Assembly (NCBI GenBank): GCA_001683735.1
Contig: LUGG01000004.1
Span: forward strand, 1,612,001 to 1,676,000
DNA from: Grifola frondosa
Taxonomy: Eukaryota; Basidiomycota; Agaricomycetes; Polyporales; Grifolaceae
Length of the DNA: 64,000 bases
Direction: 5' to 3'
Shown here: positions 46,437-61,642 of the stretch, piece by piece
Layout of the letters: each line of letters starts with the position of its first letter
Position numbering within the stretch: the first letter of the stretch is position 1
Notes under the pieces: generated by a model
What the model was told of the DNA's origin: nothing
Seen by the model: the letters and a program-made list of their open reading frames with translations, nothing else
The model's database searches: none
Program-made: the position numbers and the translations under genes

Positions 46437-48082
46437 ATGAGTTTCGACGTTGCGCGTATCAACGGTCAAGGTCGCCGGTCTTACAGTTGTCAGCGTCCCG
46501 CGGTCGGGATCACATCAAAATGATTGCATTCCCGATATCCCAGCTATTCGTCTCCCCGGTCTCTGCGGTAAGGCAATATTAATGTCCCTAGCTTAGATAC
46601 TCGGGAGAAGCAGGCCCAGAACAAAAGCACGCTTGTGGCGAAGGTTAAGTTCACGGTGGGCCTCATGCCGCGCCACGCTTGAACTCACGCTTGACAGGCT
46701 ATCTGGCGCCATCCATCTTTGGTCCTGAACGGGCTTCTTCTTTGTCTGAACGGGGTAGGTGTGCTATTCAAGCCGAGCGCTCTCATCAAATCAACCAACT
46801 GCAGATCATTGTTGAACCTAGACCTCAATTCCGAGGACCCCATGTGGATTTCGCGTTTCCTCGAAAGCACAACGCACAGCGTCTGTTGCTTATTATTGAA
46901 CATGCCCACAGCGGTAATACGTTCGTACCGAAGAGTGAAGCGGACTTATCACTTCTCTGACTCAGGCACTTTGTTGGATGGTGCATGTTCCATTCCAGGT
47001 TGTTACCAACTTGAAGTCGTTACGCCCGACCTCGGACCGTTAGAGAGAGTTTCCATGCTCGCGTGGCCAAAGTGCATCGCCTCGGGGCCCGCAAGGTGTG
47101 TCGATTGATCGCAAACATCGGGATTCATTTAGATCGGGAACGGTTCCGATGCGTTTATTACATCCCTTGAAATCAAAAATTTAAATAGCCCAAGTTTGGT
47201 TGACGAAGCAGTCGAGTAAGTACGCCACCACACTGTAGTCGCTAGCAAATCGACTTCATGTTGTTCACACAATCATTCTTCGCGTTACAATGCATTGATT
47301 AACTTTGATCCATCTACTAGATGGAGTGCATGTACACATGGCCATGTGCGACGATGCTCTTGAATGCCCACCTTACAAATCTCGCATTGTCCAATCACTG
47401 AAGAGGGGCGATTTGTTCCATACCTCCACAAGTCTGATCTCAGAATAACATCCAATCTATGATGACGGGCCAGGTTTTCTTCTGACTCCCGAGCACATCG
47501 GCTGGTGACAACGTTCTTCCGAAAATGCCGAAGCTATGGCCGGTGCGGTGAATGCATCAACCTACATCAATAGTATGCATCGTGGTTGTAGGGATATTCC
47601 GCTCACACGCGGAAATTCTATCAGAGGCTTTCTCGCAATTTTGGTAGGATGCAGAATGTATCCGCTGAAAAACTTATTTGCCGCAGGCTGTTGGGCGTAC
47701 AGCCCGATCGCTGCGTCTCAACCAAAGCTATTTATACATATTTCCACCCGCTCCCACAAGGGATGTCTTTCTGAGGACGACCAGCGGCACACTAGAAGAA
47801 ATGAAGAAATACAGCAACTTGGATTTGATATCATTCAGATAAACTTTAACCGAAGCAATGAAATTGTCATCAGATGCTGTTATTAACAGTATTTCTGTGG
47901 CTCTTGAGACTTTCTATTATTCCGGTGTTGTCGAATGTACTGTAGCCACACCCAAATCGGGAAGCACGGCGTCTGCCGAAACGACTGTGGCACACGCGAG
48001 TTACGCGTCTGATGCTCTCTCCTTGCGACACGACCTCCACTGTCCTACTCCAGCTGTTCCCCGCATAGAGTCACCGCGCAGA
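46437..48082. other. Gene-poor stretch
   Basis: About 1.65 kb without a gene I can support. Overlapping frames on both strands at 46679-47108 and one at 47536-47886 have no motifs, no consistent splice partners and unnatural composition. No terminal repeats, transposase or reverse transcriptase remnants, or tRNA-like hairpins were recognised. The left end may hold the promoter of the DUF7330-like gene and the right end that of the DCN1-like gene. Confidence 0.4.
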
Positions 48083-50073
48083 ATGCCGCCAAAAGTAACT
48101 GCTTTGTCGAAATCTTACTGTTTCGCCATCTCATCGCGTGTCTCACTTAGAGAAAACGGGCGGACGAGACTGTGACCACCCGCGCTACCCGCTCATCTAC
48201 ACGCCTGAAGGCCACCCCTAGCGGTTCGGAGGAAACGGCGTCTGTGTCGGATGCGAAAAATACGCCTGCAACAGGATGTGCGGGGAGCGATGTGCGTTCA
48301 ATTCCATTAAACTCCTTTCGCGTTTATGATAGACACGTCTACGATGTCACAGGAGGAGCCGAGGACGAAGAGAACAAAGAGGACGACAGTGAAGTCGACG
48401 TCAAAGACGACTGCGAAGACGACAGCGACGAAGGGGAAGGGCAAGTCTCGGGCTCAGTCTTCGTATGTTTTCATTTTGTGGCTTCGCGTTAAAACCCTAA
48501 CCCGGATTATGCCTAGAGCCAACGAGGTAATAGACTTTCCAAATGGGGGCATATTCTGCTGACCAATCGTCCCAGAGTCGTGTCGCGGCCACAGCCATCG
48601 CAGGGTGAGTACTTCCGCCATTGGTCTCTCTTTTCTTCTGCTCTCTTCTCTCGCACGGCTGCGGTTGTTCTTCTATTCGGTCAACCTTATTCTTGGTATA
48701 TCCTGGTGTGAAGGATACCCTGTCTCTCCGGCGAGGCTGTGCAGTCTCACACCTCATCCCCCTGCGCTATTCCTATGAATATATCCTCTCTCTTTTGCTG
48801 CATTCCTAACAAACGTCCTCACAGCAATGATGCGATTGCTTCGACCAGCGCCTCGGACCCCCTGCTCCTGCCAAAAAATCTGTGCCTGCTTCAGGAGCCT
48901 TACAGCGCAACCCGCGCGTCGGACGTGTTCAAGAGCTACGTGGATCCGGACGACTCTACTGTCATAGGACCAGAGGGATTTGAACGTCTGTGTACAGATA
49001 TGGGCATCTCATTGGAAGGCGCGCTGCCGCTCATACTCGCGTGGCAGATGCACGCCGCGGAGATGGCCAAAATCAGCTTTAAAGAGTGGGAGAAAGGCAC
49101 GGAGGGGTTAAGGTATGTGTTATTGTTGCATTTGGCGCGGACACATTGTCCCATATGATGAGATGCAACTCAGTTGGTTTTCGTGACAGAGTGTCGGAGT
49201 TGCAAACGATCTCACTTGTACTACAAGATCTAGAAGACTTGCTGCTGCTGGATAAGCCGCCAATAAAACCACCAACAGGGGTTGCCGCGCAGGCCAAGAA
49301 AAAGGCGTCTGCGGGCTCGGAGCCATACAACCGTGCTAAGTACTATGAGTACGCGAGGAACAAGGATAAATCGTTTTTGGAATTATACACTTATTGCTTT
49401 GCTCTTGCTAAACCTCCGTAAGTTCAAAAGTGCTTCTTCAATTCTGTTGGTTTCTGCGGCTAACGAGATGCGGTCAGGTCGGCGAGAAATATTGATATTG
49501 AGGTACACAGTGACAATTTTTTCTACTCGTTGCTTTTCATCTAACATTCAGCGCAATTTCTTTTTTCTCGCACATGACAGACCGCATCGGCATTTTGGTC
49601 TGTTCTGGTGGCCCCACGATATCCTATCATGTCCGACATACTAGCGTTCATCAATGTATGTTTCTTGACCTGTCTCTGCGTTTGACATGCTTAGCGGTGC
49701 TCGATGCACAATCAGGAGACTGGGAAGTACAAGGGCGTGAACAAGGATCTGTGGAGTATGGTATGTTGCTTCACTCTCTATTCTGGAGCGTCGTGTATTC
49801 CCCTGGTTACAATCTCTTGACCTCTGCCAACTGTCAAACGCTCGTTTCTGACATGTGTACTCAGATGCTCGAATTCTGCCGCTCCATTGAGCCGGATTTG
49901 TCTAATTATGAGGCCGACGGTGTAAGCGCTCCCTTCTTTCCCTTGTCTCTTGTCTTGTTTGTCTAATTTTATCTATTGCCCAGGCATGGCCGACCATGCT
50001 TGATGACTTCGTCTTGTGGAAAAATCCTAAGACAAACGGCGAGGACAGCTCACGCGGACACGCCGGGGAATAG
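48083..50073 (+). CDS. DCN1: DCN1-like (DCUN1 domain) neddylation factor with basic N-terminal extension
   Basis: DCN1 proteins act with Ubc12 to attach NEDD8/Rub1 to cullins. A small first exon (MPPK) splices to a basic Ser/Thr-rich region, RKRADETVTTRATRSSTRLK, then TKRTKRTTVKSTSKTTAKTT, which looks nuclear. The PONY/DCUN1 domain follows: FKSYVDPDDSTVIGPEGFER, CTDMGISLEGALPLILAWQM, HAAEMAKISFKEWEKG, NKDKSFLELYTYCFALAKP, SARNIDIE, and the defining C-terminus YKGVNKDLWSMMLEFCRSIE, DLSNYEADGAWPTMLDDFVL. Introns are short. The N-terminal 120 residues before the domain are longer than in yeast Dcn1, which carries a UBA domain there; I see no UBA here. A frame problem near 48290-48340 is likely. 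Confidence 0.88.
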
Positions 50074-50414
50074 AGCCCTCTTGCTCACCGACCACTAGCT
50101 AATCTCGGGGCAATGAGCTAATGATCTATTGTGACTACTGTATCATAGCGACTTCTTGCATTATTGTAATAATATATGTATCCAGAAAGTGGAAATCATA
50201 CATAGTGTCTTTTGTTCTCTTGTTTTTCAGCCAGACGCCTACCCAGCCGTTAATTGAGATCTTTGTCACTCCGTTTGAATTTTGTACAGTTTGATTCCCC
50301 GCTCACCCGCGAAGCTGCGTAAGGGTCTGTTGAGTCTACTCCCAACTATCACTGCTTCATTGCCAGGATTCTTAACTCATACAACACTCTGAACTCTTAC
50401 AACATTACTGCAAA
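50074..50414. other. Tandem intergenic region upstream of SPF45
   Basis: A 341-nt gap. AT-rich 3'-UTR-like sequence follows DCN1, and a C/T-rich leader with repeated AACTCTTACAAC-like words (50370-50410) precedes the SPF45 ATG. Nothing else was recognised. Confidence 0.35.
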
Positions 50415-52852
50415 ATGTCTAGCAGAGCTGGTGGTCTCTACGGAGGCATCCAGTTCTCCTCAAACAAAGCTATATCCTCCTCTCTGTTGCCTCAAGACAT
50501 AGCACAACCAGCCGCGGCTCCTGACAAGAGCCAAGCAGGCCCTTCAGTCGCCACGGACTCATCCCCGTCTGCGCCAGCACAAAGCGCAATAGCGAGCACA
50601 AGCGCAGCTGCCGATGCCCCTGCAAAGGCCACAGCCGGTATCTCTTCCTCTCCTGCAGCCTTGCTTATGTAGAGCTCGTTTATTCACACAATAACCGTTC
50701 ATGCTCCCCTCCCACGCATGTTACCGGCGTTGTCTTCGCCAGGAGGTCCGCTAGCCTTGCTTTCGCGCCCATCCGAAGAAACATGGCCCAGAAGGCGAAG
50801 CCCGCCGCACCGCGCCTCCCCGTGGGTGCCGCGGTGACGACCACTGCGCCGGGATCGACCGCGACGGCGGCTTCAGCGACCATCTCGGCTACTGCTGTGG
50901 TGTTCGCGCCGCCGGCGTTGGTGGAAACGCCTGCGCTAAAGCCCGCTGAAGCGCCGAGTCAAACGCAAGGCCAGGGATGGGGAAAGAAGGTCAAGCCTCC
51001 GTCCATGATCCTCGATGAAGACGTGAATGGCTTCAAGACTCAGCGGGGTGGAAAGAAAGGCGGAGGTGGGAAACACAAGGGCAGAAAGGTGCGTTGTATC
51101 ATCATTTCAGTAGTAGCGTTTCACTGACAATCCACTATTTCAGCACAAAAATGCGCCCGCAATGCCCGTCTGGGACCCCTCGGAACAGTACGATCCCATG
51201 CGCCCGAACGATTACAATGAATACAAGATCTGGAAGCGCAAAGACAGGGAAGAACGCCGAGAAAGGCTGATCGCCGAAAAGGCGCGCGGAGGATCGAAAA
51301 CGCTTCAGGCGCAGCAGCAGCTACTCAGATAGCTATGGCAGTGGTTCTGAAGACGAGCGTCCGCGCAAAACAGGTATGTCTACTACCTTTGGCGTGTACC
51401 ACGTCTCCTTCACGCGATTTCTTCCCAGGACGGTACGAAGATGATAACGAGGAACAAGATGATTACGATCGTCCCCGTGGACTTGGAAGTACTGTTCCTT
51501 CAAACCCGCCCCCAGCGGCGGTCAATGTGCACATGTCAGGAGATGAAGCCTATCAACGCCGGCTCGCGATGTCTTCTGGCTTCCGCCCCGCATCGTCTCC
51601 TGTTCCCACGGCGGCTCCGGCCTTCGCACCTGCGACAAGCTCCTCAATTACATCAGTGCCTTCTACATTTATTCCGCCGGCGTCGTCTTTCGTACCTAGC
51701 ACAGCTCCTGCGCCCATTATCTCTTCTATTAGTCCACTCCCAACGAGTTCTGCGGCCGATGAGGAAGATGAAATCCCCGGACTCTCGGTGTCGTCCAGAC
51801 AGCCCCGTCCGTCTGCATCTCCCCCAGCTGCGGCGCCTCCTGTCACGCAGACGGGGAGGAAGCATATCTCCGCCGTCTCGCCATGTCTCAGCGACACCCG
51901 GAGCCACAACCTGCGACTATCCCATATGTCGAGGCACCAGCAGCATCAGGACCGGCGTATGGCACGTTCACTCCCCCGGCGCCTTTCCTACCTTCCGCTT
52001 CTATAGGCGCGCCGGTGCAGGTAGCTTCCGAAGACAAGGTGCGCAGCAGTCGGGAAGCAGCAGCCGCCATTGCGGCACGGCTGAGCGCCTTGGCACCCCC
52101 TGCGGGGGCCGGTGGCTCCCCCGAACGCCAAGTGAACTTGGGAGGAGGAAGCCTCTACTCCAGCGAAGAGGTGCGCATTTTTATCTTCATGCTCTGCAGG
52201 TAAATCTGATGGCTGACTGCTTTTTACCATCTGCTTTGTCAACAGACCTGACCCACATGGTTTCGCGGCTCGCCTGATGGCCAAATGGGGCCACAAAGAA
52301 GGACAAGGCCTCGGTGCTGATGGGGGTGGCATCGTGCATGCGCTCACTGTCGAGCAGGTTGCGCAGGGAAAGACTAAAGGCAGTAAAGGTAAAGGCAAGG
52401 ATTCTGGGAGCGGGATTGGCCCCAAAATGGGCAAGATTGTGAACTTGAATGAAGACGCAAAGGCCAAGGAGGACCGCGAGCGGTTCGGGGAGCCGAGCCG
52501 CGTAATAGTTCTCTCGAATATGGTGGGGTTGGAGGACGTGGAGGACGAGGATCTGAGAGAAGAAATCGGTATGCCTTCATTCTTCTCTTCTCCTTTGCTT
52601 GACTGAAACTCTGCTTCAGGCGATGAATGTGCGAAGAATGGTACGGTGGAGCGCGTCATTGTGCATCCCGTCTATCCTCAGCCGGAGGACCCAGACGAAG
52701 CTGTGCGCATATTCGTGCTGTTTGCTGGCCCGGTAGGTGCATGGAAGACGGTGAGGGAGTTGGATGGGCGGTATTTCGGCGGGCGCAGTGTGCGGGCTCG
52801 ATACTTCCCAGAGGCACAGTTCAACCGTTTCGACTTTGATGCCCCGCTGTAG
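50415..52852 (+). CDS. Splicing factor SPF45 (RBM17) homolog
   Basis: SPF45 is a U2-type spliceosome factor that recognises 3' splice sites through a UHM. The N-terminus [20 protein letters not shown] is typical. Then come an Ala/Pro/Thr-rich region, [59 protein letters not shown], long Ser/Pro-rich low complexity, the G-patch [20 protein letters not shown] followed by GLGADGGGI, and the C-terminal RRM/UHM ([57 protein letters not shown]). The end FDFDAPL matches the family. Two indels stand out: AAAA for AAA near 51298-51301, and GGGG for GGGGG at 51853-51856. About six introns are visible. Confidence 0.92.
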
Positions 52853-53092
52853 TGGAAAGCTTGACCGTTATCTTGGAGTAATAATGTTCATAACTTATCC
52901 GTCAATCATTTCCTCGGTGCTACATTGACCGGTGGGGGATAAATCGCCCAAAGCTGGGCGGCATGTTCCATTCTGAGTATTTACAACGGAATAAAATGAA
53001 GCTCAATCTGTCGACAATGCTTTACAAAATTTCCGTACACGACATGACATGTGGGCCACCACCACAACTGCCTCTCCCAAATCTCCAATAAA

Positions 53093-55943
<2,851 letters not shown>

Positions 55944-56331
55944 TGTCGCAGACAACGACAACGACGATGGAGGTGGTTAAATGTCGAGAGCGGGGGTATG
56001 AGACTCGGCATTCCCCCCCGAAATCCCGTTAGTCCCCGAAACCAATCAACGGCGTGTGATTTCGACGGTCTCGATCGAATTACCGGGCGCCTGCCGTACA
56101 GAGTGCTTTGCATATTAATATTTCTTCGACTCCGTGTATACAGGGCAGCACACATAGTGAGAGCATAAGAGTTCTCCCATGCTCAGTAGTTTCGCTGGAA
56201 ACCTTAATGGGTTTTTATCGGTCGTCGTTTGCGATTTGTGGTTCGTGTCTGTTACTTGCATATCTGACCTATCTCTGTAAGGTACAAACAAAAGGTAGTA
56301 ACACTACTGTACAATGACATTGTGAGCAAAT
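55944..56331. promoter_or_regulatory. SDH1 promoter region
   Basis: A 388-nt gap upstream of SDH1 and downstream of the TBC gene. A 9-nt run with CCCCCCC-type sequence lies near 56012-56021. No TATA-like site in a convincing position and no coding frame were recognised. Confidence 0.35.
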
Positions 56332-59137
56332 CTACGGGAGAGCCCCCAACGGATCCTGCTGTACTCTGCGCGGCGGTTGATCGCGAGAAATTTCGTGGGA
56401 AGGGCGCGGAGGAACGAAAGCGGAAGAAGAGATGGCAGGACGCAATGTGGTAGACGTCCGTGGCGGAAGGCGCGGTAAGGTGGCGATCGGGGACTCACCC
56501 CCTCCAAAACTTGAACGGGTATGATTCCATGGAGCAAACGGTGTTGCGCTCGCGCTAGATGCTGGCACTGGAGGGACCATGGAGAAGGAGGCGGATGGGG
56601 AAAATGAAGAGGGCGGGGCGCGAGCCGTATGAATAGGATGTGCTACAACAGCGAGGTTGGAGGCGAGCGTCCTTGAGGCGGACGAGAAGCAAGATAATCT
56701 TGTGAGCGGCTCGTTGGTATGGCTTGCGGCCGCACTTCAACTGAAAGGGAAGCCGCCGGAGGGGGAAGTTAGGCGTGGGAGGTTCTCTAGATGCCGCCTG
56801 CGCCCGCTCTTTATCTTTCTGCTCCTTCGTCTTCGCTCTTCTCTTGGATTCCTCTTCGCTGATCAGTCTCTCTTCTTCGACCTCTGTCACAGTACCTTTG
56901 AGGACGTCTCTAACGTATGACAAGCACTCGAGAGCTTCTCGCTTCCTGTTCTGTATCGTTTTTGCTTGGGCGTCCGGTGTACCCTCGCCTTCGTCCAAAA
57001 GAAGCGTGTCCACGATCCACGCGACGGAGTCTCCCAGTTTCTTCTGTAGCGCATGCATATCTGAGACATCCCGCTCCATCTCGAAACGCGTCCGCGGCTC
57101 CCATGGCGGACGTTCTGTAACAGGCCGCTCGTCTACGAGGGATATGCAATGCAGTAGTTGTTTGCGGTGTGATAGGCAACCGGCTTAGCGTTGTAGTGAG
57201 ATCAGGCAAATTGCGCTGTAAAGGTCTCCATCAGCAGAGCATACGAGGTCAAACACAGATAAGTCTTACCTTTAATTCCGAGACGGCGTTCATGACGGTC
57301 TTGTTGATGCCCAGGCTTTCACCCCGCTCCAGCAGTCCCCGCGCGATCAATTCTGGCAATCCCATTGGAGTTGACTGTTGCCGCATATGCATACCTCTGC
57401 TAGTGCTAGGCAGAGAGTCAGAAGAGAACGACTGCCCACGCTCACTAAGTCGCGGTCTTCTCGGGACTGGCGGCGGTGGAGGCTCTGGAACTTCGACTGG
57501 AATGTTCAGCAGGTTTTTGTTCTCGTGTATCACGGATACGCCAGTAGTTGGACTGGGTGACATTTGTAGGGTCAACGCTTGGCGTAGAAGGAGTGTGGTG
57601 TGGTGTAGTGAGGTTTCAGGTGTGAATTGAGAGGAAGTCTGAGATGTTGGATAACGGAGGAGGTATGTCAGTTGACCGCTATAGTCGGAGGGTATCACTG
57701 TAATAACATGAGCAATTATGCAAAATGCAGATGTAGTCACATACATTTATTCCGAATTCGGATGAGCATCGCTACACATATCCATAGTGCGAGATCGAAT
57801 GTAGGGTCGCAGGCGAAAAGACCATCCCAGATGATCATAGCATCGTGCATGTCGAATTCCCTTGTGAAGAGTAGCCGCAGCCAACGTCTACGTGTCATCG
57901 ATGTCAGTAGAATTCATGCCAAAATTGCGGCAGAATCGCACATTCCGTATATCTGTGGCTCGATTCCAGCATTCTGCATAGCCTTCCAGAGTTCAGGATC
58001 CACGCGCTTCAGGTAAGTCGACTGTACAAGGTTGCACGCCTCGACAATGGGAGCAACGTACGCCTTCATGCTCATGTCGCCTGAGGGTATAATTAGCTGA
58101 ACGTGCGACGCGAGGGCAGACGTTTGCACCACGGTCTTCGACTCCTGCCATTCGTACCATCGCCCAACACCATTCATGACAGAGACAAAGAGAACCCACG
58201 CATCCGCGGCTACCCACGCCCGTGAGCAGAACTCCTTCAAAGATGCATCACCTATGGCGGCCGTGTCAGGGATGGAGTCATAGTCAACCGCATAGTACAG
58301 TGGCGCAAGTAATTCGTGCATCCCTTGACGGTAGCCGATCTCCGGGTGCATGACTGAATATGTGAACAATATGCTGGTCAACTGCGCTTGCACTTCAGAG
58401 TCGCGGAAGTAACCAATATCAGGAAAACTGGATGATGGTCAATTATCAGTATGGACTTGACATTAAGTAGCTTACGTGCGCTCGACATCCTGCAAGATGG
58501 TCTTGCGCAAGTCAACAGAGGCGAACCACTTCGTCCAAGGATTCTACATTTTCGCGCATCAGGGTTACGAGAGACAGTGCAATCTGCAATCGCACCTCAT
58601 CATGCAGACTTAACGGATTGTTCTTCTCAAGGTTGCTACTTGAACGCGCCGTCCGCGGAGGCGACTCCCCAGTGCCAGGAATCGTAAATCCCTCTTCGTA
58701 TCCCCCGTCTGGAGCCTTCATCTTCTCCAACAACAGTTTCACGTATTCTTCACGAGACGCCCGCATAGCCTCCAATGAGGGGACGGCGGAACGTCAGGGG
58801 TAGATTGAAGAGGGCCATTGTGTATTAGGAACAGCTTAGAACAAACACAATGCTTCAGCGATGACAAGTATATTGCCACTGGGCAAGATGAGAAGACACC
58901 TTCCAGACCAAACTTCTTCCGGCTACCCCAGCGGAGCCGTCCAAGTCGGACGCACGAAATAAACGGCCACCTAAGGCTGCATCCCTAATCTTGGATAGGG
59001 AGAGAGAGGAGTTGAACAGGTAGTCATATGCGTCTCTGGGATAGCAAGGAGTTGAACTTCTGCAGCCCGAGCAAGGTTCAATCGCAGCACGGACTTGATT
59101 TCTTTGACATCGGGTCTGGTTTGTCGCTCGGTCATAA
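56332..59137 (-). CDS. TBC1D5-like Rab GTPase-activating protein
   Basis: TBC proteins stimulate GTP hydrolysis by Rab GTPases in membrane traffic. The short first exon MTERQTRPDVKEIK splices (60-nt intron) to DAYDYLFNSSLSLSKIRDAA, then LGGRLF..VAGRSLVWK/LFLIHNGPLQSTPDV. The TBC core includes YVKLLLEKMKAPDGGY, NPLSLHDE, the arginine-finger-side FPDI-type region, SVMHPEIGYRQGMHELLAPL with the Gln finger motif YRQGMHE, and ALWICVAMLIRIRN. A helical region with Pro-rich segments follows (VPEPPPPPVPRRPRLSERG; DMHALQKKLGDSVAWIVDTL; ECLSYVRDVLKG), then a Ser/Pro tail ending DPLGALP. The layout matches TBC1D5 relatives tied to retromer and Rab7. A frameshift lies near 58777-58780 in a G run. Confidence 0.87.
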
Positions 59138-59545
59138 CTTCTAACAGACCCCGATGCAAAAACGAACAGAACAAGGGTAAAACAAGAAAGATGGGGGATA
59201 TAAAGCATGCTAATGTTGCAGTACAACACAGACGTCCTACTAGCTGAACCTCGAAGCGCCCGCTATCGAGTTCAGTCAGGCGCCCACACTGCATTCATCA
59301 ACCCGCAGTGATATAATAAATGTATCCGCGGAAATAATGGACCATTCCCACAAAATTTGTCTTCGATAGATATTACAAATTGAGTCCAAATTTATCAAGT
59401 TAGATGCACCGTCAAGAAAAGTATTTATGTCGAATATCTGCAAGGTGACATTGAAATAGAACTTGATGCCATGAGTGGTGTGAATCTCCTACCATATTTT
59501 CCTCCCTACACTTTGGCGTCGACAGAACCGCCTAACTCAGAGAAA
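59138..59545. other. TBC gene promoter and JmjC 3' region
   Basis: A 408-nt tandem gap. AT-rich sequence at 59320-59460 is typical of a 3' UTR or promoter. No repeat or RNA gene was recognised. Confidence 0.35.
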
Positions 59546-61063
59546 TCAAAACCACATCGAAACAGAAAAGCTCGTCTCCTCGCTGTGCATCGCATGCCAC
59601 CATCCCGCAGGAAAATATAGCAGATCTCCTGGTTCCAATGTGATACACATAGCCTGCGGTACGGCATTTTCCCAGAAGAGCGGGAATTTGTGCCGTTCTT
59701 AGGACTGTCACAAAAAACATCCACACGAGACGTGTTACTCATGGACACATTTGTGTTGTTTGCGGCAGGGTTGTGGGGGGTGGCTGTACCTGATTGCGAT
59801 GAGTAAGGGTACATGGACAGAGTCGCGTCTGGAGGCGCGAGCCACACAGTTTTTCTGCCAACGACCTGAGCTGTCAGGAGATCAGTGTCTCGTCGTGATC
59901 TGTGTAAATTTGAATCACCATAGAAATTAAAGTAAGGGTCCTGCATACATTACGTCTGAGCGAGCACAATTATTGGCTGAAGTTGAGATAAGCATACCGT
60001 GTGTGCAGGAGATACAGCACCAGCTGGTCCCAACCATGCATTCAAAACGAGCTGATCCTCATTTGTTGGCGGGGAGTATTGCGGCATGTTTTCCGGCGGG
60101 GACATAGATGCGTACACATAATCGGGCAGAATGATATCAGCCCTAAGTGCCGGAAATTGAGTAAATAGGTCGTGCTGGGCGAGATATAAGATACGCGATT
60201 TTGAACTGCCAGACGTCAAGGGCTGGCTAAGAACGTCTAAAAAGGTGTCCCAAGGCATTATTTCCTGTGTCCAATCGTCGCTTCGGTAGTCGCCACCGAC
60301 TTCAACAGGGATCACTCGCCCAGGACCGGCTGCAGAACGCAGGTAGTTTAGGTCACGCCAGGGATGCTCTGTTAGAGCAGGCCAGTCGAGAATATAACCA
60401 GGTAGAACGAAAGGGCGTTTAGAGAGGCGAGACTGAAATGCCGCTAGGGAAGGGGATTGGTCGATGCAAGGAACCTTCTTTGTGAACGTATGCAACGGTG
60501 GAGGAGGGACGATGTTCTTTGAAGGAGATATTTGAAAAGCATCTGAGGTTCCCGCAAACTCGTGGCGTTCCAAACACTCGGACTGAACTTTCTCAATGAG
60601 GTCGAGGATGAGATCAAGTCGCCCCGTACCTGCAGCCCCAGCAATAATAATGGCATGATCCAAAGACGAGATAGACGATATTGCAAGTGACTCGTCTCCT
60701 GTTGATATAAAGCTACGTATGTCTGCGAACGCTTGCAAAATGCACGCGTCTGTGTATAGCCTTCTCCAGCCAATGGCAGGGTTTCCGGACGAGGATGCCA
60801 TTTTTGCATGCGATTGGTTGACGAAGCAATCTAGTGTGCTGCGTAACGACTTCTCCAGTTGTTCTCCACGAAGAAGATGGTCAGCAGCCGCCAGGAGACC
60901 ATCCAGATATTTTTGTCCACAAGATAATAATCCTTAATCCTTTCGAAATCAGCTAACGTATATGTTTCAGCAGAAATTTCTTACCAGCTGTAGTAGGGTT
61001 TGTCGGCATTCGCAGATCTTGTACTAATGACTGTAATGCTTGCTGTGACCAAGACAATGCCAT
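59546..61063 (-). CDS. JMJD5/KDM8-like JmjC-domain oxygenase
   Basis: JMJD5-type proteins are Fe(II)/2-oxoglutarate oxygenases; the human member hydroxylates arginine. The start MALSWSQQALQSLVQDLRMP splices to YLDGLLAAADHLLRGEQLEK, CFVNQSHAKM, WRRLYTDACILQAFADIRS, an N-terminal helical domain. The cupin follows: PSLAAFQSRLSKRPFVLPGY, WPALTEHPWRDLNYLRSAAG, RVIPVEVGGDYRSDDWTQEI, YLAQHDLFTQFPALRADI, AWLGPAGAVSPAHT/DPYFNF and AQVVGRKTVWLAPPDATLSM. The metal-binding HxD is the spliced HTD; the distal His is in GWWHAMHSEETSFSVSMWF at the end. Two or more indels separate the last blocks (59560-59720). Substrate in fungi is not known. Confidence 0.87.
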
Positions 61064-61642
61064 GGCCGCTTCTCGCAGAAAGGGAACTTTAAAGTTTGGA
61101 ATGAGATGTATCTTTCCAAAACGAGACGTGAGATAGTTGTGATTTGCTTTTGATCGTGACGTATCGATCGTGATAGAACAGAAACCTCTGGCCAACATAC
61201 ACCACTTCGTTCTCTTTTCAACAAACCTGCGACTTCAATGTTTGGACTTGGGAACATCGCAGTCCGAAGAAGATCAAATTTTGATGGATCAAAACAGTCA
61301 GATAGCCACACAAACCAGGCACACTTCAAACAATGCATATGAGAGACACAAAAAGACGACCGAGGCCACATTTGCAACACAAACGCTATTTACAAGTTAG
61401 GTCCTGCGAAAAGCCACATATAAGACGCGGACAAAACACAGAGGAAGCTTGTTTTATCACAACAAAGCGCCCGCGATTCCAGATGACCTGAGACGTCACG
61501 CGTGACTGTCAATTTTTCGTCACGAGGGCAAACTGATAAAAGGTGCAGTCGTGGCGGAGAAGCGTGAGAAAAACCCCGTTTCACTAGCCTTTGATCTTTG
61601 ACGCGGAGCCTGGCGGTCCGGCACTGACCGATCATTTCCGTA
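61064..61642. promoter_or_regulatory. Divergent promoter region, JmjC gene / MOT1
   Basis: A 579-nt gap between divergent genes. It is AT-rich near 61260-61420 and contains a GACGTCACGCGTGAC-like segment near 61490-61505, with an ACGCGT core at 61498-61503. No coding frame looks real. Confidence 0.4.

Noticed and set aside
46679..47108. Overlapping short frames on both strands in the gene-poor stretch
   Set aside because: The translations show no motif, two plus frames and one minus frame overlap, and no splice signals connect them to anything.
51441..52277. 278-codon plus-strand frame with Arg/Ser/Leu-rich composition
   Set aside because: It is the +1 shadow of the low-complexity part of SPF45; the real frame has G-patch and RRM motifs.
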